A DNA stretch of 64,000 bases from Ramlibacter tataouinensis. GTDB taxonomy: Bacteria > Pseudomonadota > Gammaproteobacteria > Burkholderiales > Burkholderiaceae_C. The translations under genes were made by a program, and so were the position numbers. The stretch spans positions 3,596,001 through 3,660,000 of the forward strand of contig NZ_CP116009.1 of NCBI RefSeq assembly GCF_027941915.1, in the 5' to 3' direction. The notes under the pieces are model-generated. The model was not told the DNA's origin and did no database searches. It was given only the letters and a program-made list of their open reading frames with translations. Below, one piece after another: positions 32,469 to 44,897 of the stretch (within the stretch, counting starts at the first letter, position 1; each line of letters starts with the position of its first letter).

Positions 32469-33524
32469 ATGAAAGCTTCCCTTTCGCGCCTGCTGGCCTG
32501 CGCCGCGCTAGGCGCCGCCGCGCTGCAGGTCCCGACCCAGGTCCAGGCCGATGACCGCATGAAGTGGAAGGCCATCGGCCAGCCGCTGGCCACCGGCCTG
32601 ATCCAGAAGAACAAGGAGCAGCCGTTCTTCGAGAATTTCGCGGCGAAGACAGGCCTGCCGATCGACATCGACTACAAGCCGATCGACACCCTCGGCCTGA
32701 AGGACACGGAGCAGCTGCGCGTGATGAAGGCCGGCCTGTTCGACATCGTGTCGCTGCGCGTCTCGCAGAACTCGCGCGACGAGCCCACCCTGCTCGGGCT
32801 GGACCTGGTCGGCGCCGCGCCCGACTACGCCACCGGCCGCAAGGTCGCCCAGGCCTACTTCGACACCATCGACAAGCGCTTGCAGAAGCAGTTCAACGTC
32901 AAGCTGCTGGGCGTGTGGCCATTCGGGCCGCAAGTGCTGTTCTGCAAGAAGCCGATCACCAGGCTGGCCGACATCAAGGGCATGAAGGTCCGCGTGTACG
33001 ACCAGAACCTGGCCAAGTTCATCGAGCTGGTGGGCGGCACGCCGGTGCCGGTGTCCTTCCCCGACACCCACCAGTCGCTGTCGCTGGGCGTGGTCGACTG
33101 CGCCATCACCGGCCCGAGTTCGGCCAACACGGCCGGCTGGCCGGAGGTGACGACGCACCAGATGCCGCTCGGCTTCCAGATGGCGCTGAACGGCTACGCG
33201 ATGTCGCTCAAGTCCTGGAACCAGCTCAAGCCGGATCAGCAGGCCAAGCTGAAGGCGGCGTTCGACGGGCTGACCAGCGAGATCTGGTCCTACTCGGAGG
33301 AGCTGTTCCAGGACGCGCTGAACTGCAACACCGGCAAGGAATGCAAGACCGGCAAGCCATTCAAGCTGACCAACGTGCCGGTCTCGCCGGCCGACCTGGA
33401 GCTGGTGCGCAGCGCCGTCACCAAGGTGTCGCTGCCGGTGTGGGCTGAAGTCTGCGACAAGTCCAATCCCGACTGCTCCAGGCAGTGGAAGGCGATCGTT
33501 GCGCCGGTGCTGGGGCTGAAATGA
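32469..33524 (+). CDS. TRAP transporter substrate-binding protein (DctP family)
   Basis: 351 residues with a Sec signal (LLACAALGAAALQVPTQVQA). DctP fold blocks: MKWKAIGQPLATGLIQKNKE, KGMKVRVYDQNLAKFIEL with the ligand-binding arginine, FPDTHQSLSLGVVDCAITG and MALNGYAMSLKSWNQL. Two cysteine pairs (LNCNTGKEC, VCDKSNPDC) near the C-terminus suggest disulfides. It follows the racemase homologue by 38 bases and overlaps the small-subunit gene, so the importer belongs to the hydantoinase operon. Its ligand is probably the cyclic amide or its hydrolysis product. Confidence 0.93.
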   Translation: MKASLSRLLACAALGAAALQVPTQVQADDRMKWKAIGQPLATGLIQKNKEQPFFENFAAKTGLPIDIDYKPIDTLGLKDTEQLRVMKAGLFDIVSLRVSQNSRDEPTLLGLDLVGAAPDYATGRKVAQAYFDTIDKRLQKQFNVKLLGVWPFGPQVLFCKKPITRLADIKGMKVRVYDQNLAKFIELVGGTPVPVSFPDTHQSLSLGVVDCAITGPSSANTAGWPEVTTHQMPLGFQMALNGYAMSLKSWNQLKPDQQAKLKAAFDGLTSEIWSYSEELFQDALNCNTGKECKTGKPFKLTNVPVSPADLELVRSAVTKVSLPVWAEVCDKSNPDCSRQWKAIVAPVLGLK

Positions 33525-34207
33525 AGAACGGCGCGTCCATGCTCAAGCGGGGCGCGCCGGACGGCGCGCCCGCGGCCAAGGGGGAGGCGCCGGGCGCCGC
33601 CCCCGCGTCTCCCGCGGGGCCCGCCGTGAAAGAACACATCGAGAACGTGCTGGCCTGGATCTTCGGCGCCATCTTCCTGGCGCTGTCCGTCGTGGTGGCG
33701 GTGGAAACGCTGTCGCGCAAGCTCTTCAGCTTTTCGCTGCAGGGCGCCGACGAGCTTGGCGGCTACGCGCTGGCCGTCGGATCCACCATCGCCTTCAGCC
33801 TGGCCCTGATGGGGCGCAACCACATCCGGGTGGACGTGTTCCACGAGCGGTTGCCGCGTGCGCTGCAGGCGTTCCTGAACTGGTTCGCCGTGGCCAGCAT
33901 CGCCGCCTTCGGCGTCTTCATGGCCTGGGTGGCGACCAAGGTGATCGTGGACACGATGCAGTACGGCAGCACCGCGCAGACGCCCTGGGCCACCCCGCTG
34001 ATCTGGCCGCAATCGGTCTGGTATGCGGGTCTGGTGATCTTCGCCCTGGTGGCGACCGGCTACGCCCTGCGGGCGAGCTGGCTGGGGGTGCAGTGCCGGA
34101 TCGACTCGCTCAACGAGGACTTCCAGCCCAGGAGCGCCAAGGAAGAACTGAAGGAAGAACTGGACGACCTGGCCAACCGGCAGGCGGCCGAAGGAGCCCC
34201 GCGATGA
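33521..34207 (+). CDS. TRAP transporter small permease (DctQ family)
   Basis: 228 residues. A proline/alanine-rich cytoplasmic N-terminus (~45 residues) precedes four helices with the usual DctQ features: FGAIFLALSVVVAVETLSRKLF, GADELGGYALAVGSTIAFSLAL, NHIRVDVFHERLPRALQAFLNW. The C-terminus is charged and possibly coiled (SAKEELKEELDDLANRQ). The start overlaps the dctP stop by 4 bases and its stop overlaps dctM by 4 bases, so all three subunits are coupled. Confidence 0.92.
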   Translation: MKNGASMLKRGAPDGAPAAKGEAPGAAPASPAGPAVKEHIENVLAWIFGAIFLALSVVVAVETLSRKLFSFSLQGADELGGYALAVGSTIAFSLALMGRNHIRVDVFHERLPRALQAFLNWFAVASIAAFGVFMAWVATKVIVDTMQYGSTAQTPWATPLIWPQSVWYAGLVIFALVATGYALRASWLGVQCRIDSLNEDFQPRSAKEELKEELDDLANRQAAEGAPR

Positions 34208-35496
34208 CCCTTTCCTTCTTCGGGATCGCCTTCGCGCTGATGCTGGGCATGATGCTGATCGGCACGCCGATCGCCGTGGCCATGGCGCTGGTGGGCATCG
34301 TCGGCGGCATCGCTGCCTATGGCATCCCGTTCATGGACTCGATCGCCCCGGTGGTCTGGGGCGTGCACAACGAGAACCTGCTGACCTGCATTCCGCTGTT
34401 CGTGCTGCTGGGCGAGCTGCTGCTGCGCTCGGGCATCGCCGACCGCATGTACATCGCACTGTCGGCCTGGCTCGGGCGGCTGCCCGGCGGGCTGCTGCAT
34501 ACCAACATCGGCAGCTGTGCACTGTTCGCCGCCACCTCGGGCTCCTCGGTCGCGACCGCCGCCACCGTGGGTACCGTGGCACTGCCGTCGTTGCAAAAGC
34601 GCGGCTACTCGATGCGCAATTCGCTCGGCTCGCTGGCCGCCGGCGGCACGCTCGGCATCCTGATTCCGCCCAGCGTCAACATGATCGTCTACGGCTCGCT
34701 GACCAATACCTCGATCGGGCAGCTGTTCATCGCCGGCATCATTCCCGGAATCCTGCTGACTGCGATCTTCATGATCTACATCGCCGTATCCAGCGCCCTC
34801 AGCGGCGAGGTGATGCGCGAAGCGAAGATCCCGCTGGCCGACAAGATGCGCACGCTGGTGCACCTGGTTCCGCCGCTGGTGGTGTTCGGCATCGTCATGG
34901 GCAGCCTGTACTTCGGCCTTGCCACCACCACCGAGAGCGCCGCGCTCGGGGTGATTGCGGCGCTGGGCTTCGTCTGGCATTCGGGCCGGCTCAACCGCGA
35001 ACTGCTGCGCAACTGCTTCATCTCCACCGCCCGCGTCAGCGGCATGATCCTGCTGATCATGACGGCCGCGTTCATCCTGAACCTGGCGATCAGCCTCACG
35101 GGCGTGGCCGACTCCCTGACCAAGTGGGTGACCAGCCTGGGCCTGTCGGGCACCGGCCTGATCCTGGTGCTGATCGTCTTCTACCTGATCCTGGGCATGT
35201 TCATGGACGTGCTGTCGATGCAGGTGGCCACCATCCCCATCACCTACCCGATCGCCGTCGCATTGGGCGTGGACCCGATCTGGTTCGGCATCTTCATCGT
35301 CCTGATGTGCGAGCTGGGGCTGATCACGCCCCCGGTCGGCATGAACCTGTTCGTGGTGCACGGGATCCGGCCGGACAAGGGCGGCATCGAGGATGCCATC
35401 TGGGGCGCGCTGCCGTACGCGGTGATCATGATTGCCTTCACGCTGCTGCTGCTGGCCGTGCCGCAGCTGGCGACCTGGCTGCCCAGCCACATGTGA
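34204..35496 (+). CDS. TRAP transporter large permease (DctM family)
   Basis: 430 residues, ion-transporter fold. Motifs: GIAFALMLGMMLIGTPIAVAM at the start, FAATSGSSVATAATVGTVALP, GGTLGILIPPSVNMIVYGSLT, GLATTTESAALGVIAAL and ELGLITPPVGMNLFVVHG. This is the membrane subunit that carries the substrate with sodium. It lies between dctQ (4-base overlap) and the amidase gene, in a single operon from 30254. The sequence is close to the general dicarboxylate/monocarboxylate DctM type. Confidence 0.94.
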   Translation: MTLSFFGIAFALMLGMMLIGTPIAVAMALVGIVGGIAAYGIPFMDSIAPVVWGVHNENLLTCIPLFVLLGELLLRSGIADRMYIALSAWLGRLPGGLLHTNIGSCALFAATSGSSVATAATVGTVALPSLQKRGYSMRNSLGSLAAGGTLGILIPPSVNMIVYGSLTNTSIGQLFIAGIIPGILLTAIFMIYIAVSSALSGEVMREAKIPLADKMRTLVHLVPPLVVFGIVMGSLYFGLATTTESAALGVIAALGFVWHSGRLNRELLRNCFISTARVSGMILLIMTAAFILNLAISLTGVADSLTKWVTSLGLSGTGLILVLIVFYLILGMFMDVLSMQVATIPITYPIAVALGVDPIWFGIFIVLMCELGLITPPVGMNLFVVHGIRPDKGGIEDAIWGALPYAVIMIAFTLLLLAVPQLATWLPSHM

Positions 35497-35507
35497 GCCG
35501 CACGCCG

Positions 35508-36914
35508 ATGACACCGACCGAAGCGTGGCGGCTTCCCGCCACCGAACTGCAGCGCCGCTACCGTGCGGGCGATCTCACCCCCTCCGCGGTAGCGAGGGCC
35601 TGCCTGGCCCGGCTGGAGGCGGTCAATCCGAAGATCAATGCGGTGATCGCCCGGCGCGATGCCGCCTTCCTGGCCGAAGCCGAAGCAGCGACGCGCCGCT
35701 ACGAGGAAGGCCGGCCACGATCCGCCATCGACGGCATTCCGCTGACGGTGAAGGACAGCCTGTACACGGCCGACCTGCCCACCACCTGGGGTTGCCCGGC
35801 GCTGCGCAACCACTGCACCGCAGAGGATGAACTGTCGGTGGGGCGGGCTCGCGCCGCCGGTGCGCTGATCATCGGCAAGACCAACGTGCCGGAGTTCGCG
35901 CTCGAGGGCTACACCGCCAATCCGATCTACGGCGTCACGGGCAATCCGTGGAATCCGGCGCTCACGCCGGGTGGCTCCACCGGGGGCGGCGTGGCCGCCT
36001 GTGCCGCCGGCATCGCGCCGCTGGCGATCGGACAGGACGGCGGCGGCTCGATCCGCCGGCCGGCCTCACACACCGGCCTGGTCGGACTCAAGCCCTCGCT
36101 GTCGGCGGTGCCGCGCGAGCACGCGCTGCCCAGCCTGCTACTGGACTTCGAAGTGATCGGCCCGCTGGCGCGCACGGTGGCCGACGCGCGGCTGCTGTTC
36201 GAGGTGATGCGCGGCCCGGCCGACGCGGACCGCTCCTCGCTCGCGGCCGCCCAGGCAGCGGGCAGCGTGAGGGCCGGCGCTGCCCTGCGCATCCTGTACG
36301 TGGAGCGCTTCGGCAGCGCGCCGCTGGATCCGCAGATCGCAGCCAGCGTCGGCGCCGCCGTGGAGCAGCTCGCAGAACTGGGCCATTCGGTGGAGGCCGG
36401 CCCATTGCCGCTGGATCTCGATTTCTATGGCGAGGCCTGGCCGCAGATCGGCCAGATCGGACTGGCGCAACTGTTCCAGCAGCACCCCGAATGGGCGGCC
36501 CAGGCTTCGCCCAGGTACCTGGAGATGGCCGAGAAGGGCAGGGCGTTGCCGGGCGCGCGCCTGTGGCGCATCCTGGAGCAGGTCAAAGCCTTGCGCCGAC
36601 AGGTCGCCGCGGTGTTCCGGCAGGTCGACGTGATCGTCCTGCCGTCCGCCGCCGCGCTGCCCTGGGCGGCGCAGGAGGCGTATCCCACGCACATCGACGG
36701 CCAGGAGGTCGGGCCGCGCGGGCACGCCATCTATACCGGCTGGGTCAACGCGGCCGGGCTGCCGGCACTGGCTCTGCCGTGTGCGCCCTCGCGCGAGGGC
36801 CTGCCGATCGGCCTGCAGATGGTCGGGGCCTACGGCAGCGACGATAGACTGCTCGAACTGGGGGCGAAGTTCGAGGACGCGAGCCCTTGGGCGCACCGGT
36901 GGCCGCAGCTCTGA
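35508..36914 (+). CDS. Amidase-signature-family amidase
   Basis: 468 residues. The Ser-cisSer-Lys triad is visible: K in PLTVKDSLYT, cis-Ser in TPGGSTGGGVAA and nucleophile Ser in GQDGGGSIRRPAS. A GTG at 35493 is an alternative start, overlapping the dctM stop. It hydrolyses a linear amide to acid plus ammonia. In the operon it follows hydantoinase and TRAP genes, so it could be the half-amidase acting on the ring-opened product (for example succinamate- or maleamate-like). A second amidase of the same family is at 41837. Confidence 0.92.
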   Translation: MTPTEAWRLPATELQRRYRAGDLTPSAVARACLARLEAVNPKINAVIARRDAAFLAEAEAATRRYEEGRPRSAIDGIPLTVKDSLYTADLPTTWGCPALRNHCTAEDELSVGRARAAGALIIGKTNVPEFALEGYTANPIYGVTGNPWNPALTPGGSTGGGVAACAAGIAPLAIGQDGGGSIRRPASHTGLVGLKPSLSAVPREHALPSLLLDFEVIGPLARTVADARLLFEVMRGPADADRSSLAAAQAAGSVRAGAALRILYVERFGSAPLDPQIAASVGAAVEQLAELGHSVEAGPLPLDLDFYGEAWPQIGQIGLAQLFQQHPEWAAQASPRYLEMAEKGRALPGARLWRILEQVKALRRQVAAVFRQVDVIVLPSAAALPWAAQEAYPTHIDGQEVGPRGHAIYTGWVNAAGLPALALPCAPSREGLPIGLQMVGAYGSDDRLLELGAKFEDASPWAHRWPQL

Positions 36915-36970
36915 GGGGTGCGCTCGCCCGGAACGATGAAACAACCCCCGCTGCTGCTTTTCGAAGGCTG

Positions 36971-37738
36971 ATGTCCATGGACGCCTCTTCCACCCAGTCG
37001 GTCGCGCAGGCCCTGCTGCACGCGCGCCGCCACCGCAGTCCCGTCGACGCCGCGGCGCTGGCCGGCTCCCTGCGCGAACCGCAGGACGCCTACGAAGTCC
37101 AGCGGCTCGTGCGCGAGGCCCTGGCGCCAGGCGAACTGCCGGCTTTCTGGAAATCCGGGGGGCCGTCGCGCAGCGCCGTGCTGACCCACGCGCCGCTGTT
37201 CGCGGCGAGCACCTGGCCAAGTCCCGCGGACGCCCGGAACTCGCACTTCAATTCCAGGTTGATCGAGGCCGAGGTCGCCTTGCGGCTGGGATCGGATGTC
37301 ACGGCCGCGCAGGCGGCCCGGCTGACGCCCGGCGATGCCGCAGCGCTGGTGGACGCGATGGCGGTGGCCATCGAGATCGTCGATTCGCGCTGGACCGAAG
37401 GCGTCGACGCGCCGCCCCTGCTGAAGCTGGCCGACCTGCAGTCGCATGGGGCGCTGGTGGTGGGAGAGTGGCGCCGGTTCGCGGCCAGGGATTGGGCCAT
37501 GCAGTCGTGCGTGGTGCGGATCGCCGCCTCGAGCGCCGAGTACCGCGGCACGCACCCGCTCGGGGATCCCACCTGGCTGCTGCCCGCCTGGCTGAAGCAC
37601 GCCACCCGAGGCGGTGCCGTCGTGCGGGCCGGCACATCGGTGACCACCGGCACCTGGTGCGGGATGCTGCCCGCCAACCGGGGGGACCGGGTCTCGGTGA
37701 CCTTCGACGGCATCGGCGCGGCCTGCGTCGAGCTCTAG
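36971..37738 (+). CDS. 2-keto-4-pentenoate hydratase-like protein (FAH superfamily)
   Basis: 255 residues with the hydratase/decarboxylase fold of MhpD/HpcG enzymes: LREPQDAYEVQRLV, FNSRLIEAEVALRLG with metal-binding Glu residues, MAVAIEIVDSRW, VTTGTWCGMLPANRGDRV and VSVTFDGIGA at the end. Enzymes of this type hydrate or decarboxylate 2-keto acids using a divalent metal. An ATG at 36977 is an alternative start. It lies 56 bases after the amidase and 52 before malic enzyme. Its job in this pathway is unclear, perhaps hydration of an unsaturated acid. Confidence 0.85.
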   Translation: MSMDASSTQSVAQALLHARRHRSPVDAAALAGSLREPQDAYEVQRLVREALAPGELPAFWKSGGPSRSAVLTHAPLFAASTWPSPADARNSHFNSRLIEAEVALRLGSDVTAAQAARLTPGDAAALVDAMAVAIEIVDSRWTEGVDAPPLLKLADLQSHGALVVGEWRRFAARDWAMQSCVVRIAASSAEYRGTHPLGDPTWLLPAWLKHATRGGAVVRAGTSVTTGTWCGMLPANRGDRVSVTFDGIGAACVEL

Positions 37739-37790
37739 CAGCCCAGCAGTCGGCGCCGGCACGGCGCATCCAGATCAAGGACGGTCATCC

Positions 37791-40097
<2,307 letters not shown>

Positions 40098-40304
40098 AGC
40101 CCTGGTCGCTCGGCAGGCTCCTCGCGGAACTGACTCCGTCCGCGTGGGGGAAGGAGCAGGGCCGGTCCGAACCCTGTCCTTGTCCATTGCGCCAATGGCC
40201 GCTCTCGTTTTGTCGAAACCGCCCGGCACTATCTGCCAGGCTGCAGCCTTCCGGCTGACATGCGCCCGCGCGAGACTCTTGTGGTTCGTTCAAGGAGTCT
40301 CCCG

Positions 40305-41393
40305 ATGCTTCCCGCCCCGTATCCCTCGACGCGGTATATCGATGCCGGGACCATGGTCCGGCTGGTGAATCGAAAGGGCCTGTCGACCTGCATTTCCGGC
40401 ATCGCCGAACGGATCGCCGCCGATTTCAGGCGCTGGCAGGACTTCGACAAGTCCGCGCGGGTGGCTGCGCATTCCACGGAGGGCGTGATCGAGCTGATGC
40501 CGATCGCCGATGCGCGGCGCTTCGCCTTCAAGTATGTCAACGGCCATCCGAAGAACACCCGGATTGGCCTGCCGACGGTGATGGCCTTCGGCGTTCTGGC
40601 GGATGTCGCCACCGGTGCGCCCCGCGTGCTTTCGGAACTGACGCTCATCACCGCGCTGCGCACGGCCGCCATGTCGGCGCTCGCGGCGCAGCACCTGGCC
40701 CGCGCCGGGAGCCGTGTCATGGCGCTGATCGGCAACGGCGCGCAAGGCGAATTCCAGGCGCTGGCCTTTCGTGATCTGGTGGGCATCGGGGAGCTGCGCC
40801 TGTTCGACGTCGATCCTGCCGCCACCGCCAAGCTGATGGCCAACCTGGCCGGCCAGGGGCTGCAACTGCGGGCCTGCAGCTCCATCGCCGAAGCGGTGCG
40901 CGGCGCCGACATCGTCACCACCGTGACCGCCGACAAGGCAAACGCCACGATCCTCACTCCGGAAATGCTGGCGCCGGGTATCCACGTCAATGCCGTAGGC
41001 GGCGATTGCCCCGGCAAGACCGAACTGCACCGCGGCGTGCTGGAGCGCGCCAGCGTGTTCGTGGAATTCGAGCCGCAGACGCGGATCGAGGGCGACATCC
41101 AGCAGATGCCGCCGTCGTTCCCGGTCACCGAGTTCTGGAGGGTGCTCGACGGCACGCACCCCGGCCGGCGCGACGACGCCGAAGTGACGGTATTCGATTC
41201 GGTCGGCTTTGCCCTGGAGGACTACGCCGCCCTGTGCTTCGTAGCCGATGCCGCGCAGCAAATGGGGTTGGGCGAGACGCTGCGCCTGGTGCCGCAGCTC
41301 GCCGATCCGAAGGACCTGTTCGGGCTGCTGTGCCAGGAGGCGGGTGTGCCGCCCCCCACGCAGCCGCCCGTCTGGGCCGGGGCGCTCTCGTAG
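40305..41393 (+). CDS. ocd: Ornithine cyclodeaminase
   Basis: 362 residues, matching true L-ornithine cyclodeaminases: FAFKYVNGHPKNTRIGLPTVMAFGVLAD-type block (lysine in FKYVNGHPKN), LSELTLITALRTAAMSALAAQ, MALIGNGAQGEFQALAF (NAD loop) and HVNAVGGDCPGKTELHRG with the catalytic aspartate. I broke these blocks to short pieces, but they run nearly end to end. It converts L-ornithine to L-proline plus ammonia with catalytic NAD. The ATG at 40305 follows AAGGAG. It converges on an Lrp-type regulator 3 bases past its stop. Confidence 0.94.
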   Translation: MLPAPYPSTRYIDAGTMVRLVNRKGLSTCISGIAERIAADFRRWQDFDKSARVAAHSTEGVIELMPIADARRFAFKYVNGHPKNTRIGLPTVMAFGVLADVATGAPRVLSELTLITALRTAAMSALAAQHLARAGSRVMALIGNGAQGEFQALAFRDLVGIGELRLFDVDPAATAKLMANLAGQGLQLRACSSIAEAVRGADIVTTVTADKANATILTPEMLAPGIHVNAVGGDCPGKTELHRGVLERASVFVEFEPQTRIEGDIQQMPPSFPVTEFWRVLDGTHPGRRDDAEVTVFDSVGFALEDYAALCFVADAAQQMGLGETLRLVPQLADPKDLFGLLCQEAGVPPPTQPPVWAGALS

Positions 41394-41396
41394 AAG

Positions 41397-41822
41397 CTAG
41401 CGGTAGGTGGTCAGGTGGATGCTGGTCTCGGTGTGGGCGATACCCTTGATCAGGCGAACCCGCTCGAGCACCTGCGAGAGTTCCGCCATCGTCTCCGCGC
41501 GCAGCTCGGCCAGCAGGTCCCAGCGCCCGTTGGTGTCGTGCAGCGACTCGACCCCCGGTTCGCCCAGCAGGTTGGCGATCACCGCGCGGGTCTGGTTACC
41601 TTCCACACGCACCCCCATCCAGGCGCGGATCTGCCGCGGCTGCGCCTCCGGGCGCAGGCGCACGGTGTAGCCGACGATGACCTGCGCATCCTCCAGCTTG
41701 CGCAGCCGGTTCGCCACCGTGCCGCGCGAGACGCCGGTCTTCTGCGCCAGCGCGGCACTGCTCATGCGCGCGTCCTTGCGCAGCAGCGCCAGCAGGTCGC
41801 GGTCGGTGTCGTCCAGGTGCAC
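41397..41822 (-). CDS. Lrp/AsnC-family transcriptional regulator
   Basis: About 141 residues from a GTG at 41822. HTH at ~4-60 (LDDTDRDLLALLRKDARMSS, TGVSRGTVANRLRKLEDAQV) and a RAM/AsnC ligand-binding domain (RAWMGVRVEGNQTRAVIANL, GRWDLLAELRAETMAEL, KGIAHTETSIHLTTYR). No ATG is available between the amidase stop and this point; GAGG precedes the GTG. It is last in the long leftward peptide-transport operon and convergent with ornithine cyclodeaminase, either of which it may regulate in response to amino acids. Confidence 0.9.
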   Translation of the reverse strand: MHLDDTDRDLLALLRKDARMSSAALAQKTGVSRGTVANRLRKLEDAQVIVGYTVRLRPEAQPRQIRAWMGVRVEGNQTRAVIANLLGEPGVESLHDTNGRWDLLAELRAETMAELSQVLERVRLIKGIAHTETSIHLTTYR

Positions 41823-41836
41823 GGCGCCTCGGTAGG

Positions 41837-43246
41837 CTACCCGGCCAGGTGATCCAGCGGGCGGAAGCGGGCGGCGCGCTCCACGATCTCGCCCGCCGCC
41901 AGGCACAGATCCTCGCGGTAGCGCGTGGCGCACAGCTGCACGCCGGTGGGCAGGCCATCGGCCACGCCGGTCGGGACGGACAATCCGGGCAGGCCCAGCA
42001 TGGCCGTGGCCAGCAGCGGGCTCTGCGCCGCCAGCATCTGCTCGAGGCGCTCCTGGCCGCGCTGGTCCTCGTCGATCGGGAACTGGCGCTCCCAGCTCAC
42101 CGGCATCAGCAGCACCGGGTACTGGGCGTAGAACAGTGACCAGGCGCGCGCGATGGTCAGCCGCCGCTGCTGGGCGGTCAGGTACTGGTCGCGGCTCCAG
42201 TCGGGAATGCTGCCGAAGTAGCCGCGCACGGCCGTGCGCACGGCTCTGTCGCCTAGGGCATCGATCGCCGGCTTCATGCTGCGGCGCATGTCGTCGTGCA
42301 CCAGCTGGCGCCACAGTACCGTGGCTTCCTCGAAGTGCGGCGGCTCCTGCTCCTCGACGACGCAGCCGGCATCCGCCAGCCATTGCGCGGCCTGCTCCAG
42401 CGCAGCACGCACCGTCGGGTGCGTGTCGCAGCCGGACCAGCGCTTGAACAGCGCCACCTTCAGCGGTTCCTTGCGCGACGGGTACTCCAGTGGCGCCGGC
42501 ACCCACAGCGGGTCGCGCGGGTCTTCCTGGGACATCACCTTCAGTGCCAGGCGCGCATCGGCCACGCTGCGGGTCAGCGGCCCCTGAACCGACATCTGCT
42601 GGTTCGAGAGGATGCGGTCTTCCTTGGCGGTCGCGTTCACTGCGGCGATGCGGCCGGCGGTGGGGCGCATGCCGACCACGCCGCAGGCAAAGGCCGGGTA
42701 GCGGATCGACCCGCCGTAATCGTTGCCGTGGTGGATCGGGCCCATGCCCAGCGCTGCAGCCGCGGCGGCACCGCCGCTGGAGCCGCCCGGCGTGCGTTGC
42801 GCATCCCAGGGGTTGAGCGTGCGGCCGTGCAGGTCGTTGTCGCTGAACCAGCGCAGCGAGAACGAGGGCACGTTGTTGCGCCCGACGATCACGGCGCCGG
42901 CGTTCTTCAGGTGGCGCACCAGCGGCGCGTCTTGCGTCGCCATCAGGTCCTTGAGCGCGACGATGCCGCCGTCGGTGGGCTGGCCGGCGACGTCGACGTT
43001 GACCTTGATGGAGACCGGCACGCCGTGCAGCTCCCCCACCGGCTCGCCGCGGGCGAGCTGCTGGTCGGCTGCGCGGGCCGCGGCCAGCGCCTCCTCGGGG
43101 TACTTGAGCGGCAGCGCGTTCACCGACGGGTCGACGGCGGCGATCCGGTCCAGCACGGACTGGGTCGCCTCCACGCAGGAGACGTCCTTGCGGCGGATGC
43201 GGGCGGCGAGTTCGACGGCGTCAAGCCGCCACAAAGGCTGGGTCAT
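41837..43246 (-). CDS. Amidase-signature-family amidase
   Basis: 469 residues. The triad is K in VPVSIKVNVDVAG, cis-Ser in RTPGGSSGGAAAA and nucleophile Ser in NDYGGSIRYPA. The chain is full length and cytoplasmic. It starts 26 bases inside the end of the fused ATPase gene, an unusually deep overlap that implies coupled translation. Hydrolysis of an amide imported by the dipeptide-type carrier is likely. It resembles indole-acetamide/glutamyl-tRNA-type amidases, but lack of gatC/gatB neighbours argues against a GatA role. Confidence 0.92.
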   Translation of the reverse strand: MTQPLWRLDAVELAARIRRKDVSCVEATQSVLDRIAAVDPSVNALPLKYPEEALAAARAADQQLARGEPVGELHGVPVSIKVNVDVAGQPTDGGIVALKDLMATQDAPLVRHLKNAGAVIVGRNNVPSFSLRWFSDNDLHGRTLNPWDAQRTPGGSSGGAAAAAALGMGPIHHGNDYGGSIRYPAFACGVVGMRPTAGRIAAVNATAKEDRILSNQQMSVQGPLTRSVADARLALKVMSQEDPRDPLWVPAPLEYPSRKEPLKVALFKRWSGCDTHPTVRAALEQAAQWLADAGCVVEEQEPPHFEEATVLWRQLVHDDMRRSMKPAIDALGDRAVRTAVRGYFGSIPDWSRDQYLTAQQRRLTIARAWSLFYAQYPVLLMPVSWERQFPIDEDQRGQERLEQMLAAQSPLLATAMLGLPGLSVPTGVADGLPTGVQLCATRYREDLCLAAGEIVERAARFRPLDHLAG

Positions 43247-44897
43247 GGTCGGTGTCCTTGTCCAGGGTTGAACGGAAATTCGGCGCGGCAGCCAGCAGCT
43301 CGCGCGTGTATTCGTGCCGCGGGGCGTCCAGCACGTCGGCGGTGGCGCCCATCTCGACGATCTCGCCGCGGCGCATCACCGCGATGCGATCGCACATGCG
43401 GGCGGCCACGCGCAGGTCGTGGGTGATGAACACCATCGACAGGCCGAAGTCGCGCCGCACCTGTTCGAACAGGTCCAGCACCTGGGCCTGCACCGAGACG
43501 TCCAGCGCCGACACCGGCTCGTCGGCCACCAGCAATTGTGGCCGCATCGCGAGCGCACGGGCGATGGCGATGCGTTGGCGCTGTCCACCGGAGAACTCGT
43601 GGGGGTAGCGCCCGGCGGCGTCGGCCTTCAGGCCCACCTGCTCCAGCAGCGCACGCACGCGCTCGCGCACCTCCGCGGGAGGCACGCCTTGCTGCAGGGG
43701 GCCGGCGGCGATGGCGGCGCCGACGGTATGGCGCGGGTTGAGCGAGGCGTAGGGATCCTGGAACACCATCTGGATGCGGCCGCGATCGGCCACCGGCCGG
43801 CGCCGCAGGTCCAGCGGCAACTCCTGCCCGCCGAAGCGGATGCGGCCTGCATCGGCCGGCACCAGCCCGGTGAGGCAGCGGCCCACGGTGGACTTGCCCG
43901 AGCCGGATTCGCCCACCAGGCCCAGCGTCTCTCCGGCCTGCAGCGAGAACGACAGGTCGCGGGCGGCCTGGACCTCGCGCGACTTGCGCCACAGACCGCC
44001 GCCGCTGCGATAGGTCTTGGCCAGGCTGTCCACCTGCAGCAGCGGCTCGAACCCGGCCGTGGGCGCGGCGCGGGTTTGGCCGCTGGGGATGGCAGCGATC
44101 AGCCGCTGCGTGTAGCCGTGCTGCGGCGCGCGCAGCACCTGCCGCGCCGGACCGCGCTCGACCACCCGGCCGAACTGCATCACCGCCACCCGGTCGGCGA
44201 TCTGGGCGACGACGCCGAAGTCGTGGGTGATGAACAGCAGCGCCATGCCGCGCCGTTGCTGCAGCTCGCGCATCAGCGCCAGGATCTGTGCCTGGGTGGT
44301 CACGTCCAGCGCCGTGGTCGGCTCGTCGGCAATCAGCAGCTTGGGCTGCAGCACCAGCGCGGCGGCGATCATCACCCGCTGACGCTGGCCGCCTGACAGC
44401 CGGAACGGGAAGGCATCGGCGATCAGCTCCGGTTCGGGCAGCCCGACGTCGCGCAGGGCGGCAACGATGCGGGCGCGGCGCTCGGGCGCGGGCAGGCTCT
44501 GGTGCGCGTCCAGCACCTCGCCGATCTGCTCGCCGATGCGCATCACCGGGTTCAGGGAGGTCATGGGCTCCTGGAACACCATGCCCATGCGGCAGCCGCG
44601 CAGCGCGCGCAACTCGTCCTCCGACAGCGCCAGCAGGTCGCGCCCTTCGAACAGGATGCGGCCCGCCACCGGCGCAACCTGCGGCCCGGGCAGCAGGCCC
44701 ATCACCGCATTGGCAATCATCGACTTGCCGGAGCCCGACTCGCCCACCACGCACAGCGTCTCCCCGGCGTGCAGTTGCAGGTCCACCCCTTCCACGGCCA
44801 GCGGCCGGTCGGCGCCGGCCGGCAGCCGGATGGACAGGCCCTCGATGCGCAGCACGGGTGGCGCCGCATGCGCCAGCGAGACGGGCGCGGCGCTCAT
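43221..44897 (-). CDS. Fused dipeptide/oligopeptide ABC ATPase (DppD-DppF, GsiA-like)
   Basis: 558 residues with two complete nucleotide-binding domains. NBD1: Walker [10 protein letters not shown], signature LSGGQRQR, Walker [16 protein letters not shown]2 from ~290: [29 protein letters not shown]. Both carry the oligopeptide-type extension ([15 protein letters not shown]). Fusion of the two ATPases is known in GsiA/YejF-like systems. It overlaps the permease gene by 4 bases upstream and the amidase gene by 26 bases downstream. Confidence 0.95.
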   Translation of the reverse strand: MSAAPVSLAHAAPPVLRIEGLSIRLPAGADRPLAVEGVDLQLHAGETLCVVGESGSGKSMIANAVMGLLPGPQVAPVAGRILFEGRDLLALSEDELRALRGCRMGMVFQEPMTSLNPVMRIGEQIGEVLDAHQSLPAPERRARIVAALRDVGLPEPELIADAFPFRLSGGQRQRVMIAAALVLQPKLLIADEPTTALDVTTQAQILALMRELQQRRGMALLFITHDFGVVAQIADRVAVMQFGRVVERGPARQVLRAPQHGYTQRLIAAIPSGQTRAAPTAGFEPLLQVDSLAKTYRSGGGLWRKSREVQAARDLSFSLQAGETLGLVGESGSGKSTVGRCLTGLVPADAGRIRFGGQELPLDLRRRPVADRGRIQMVFQDPYASLNPRHTVGAAIAAGPLQQGVPPAEVRERVRALLEQVGLKADAAGRYPHEFSGGQRQRIAIARALAMRPQLLVADEPVSALDVSVQAQVLDLFEQVRRDFGLSMVFITHDLRVAARMCDRIAVMRRGEIVEMGATADVLDAPRHEYTRELLAAAPNFRSTLDKDTDHDPAFVAA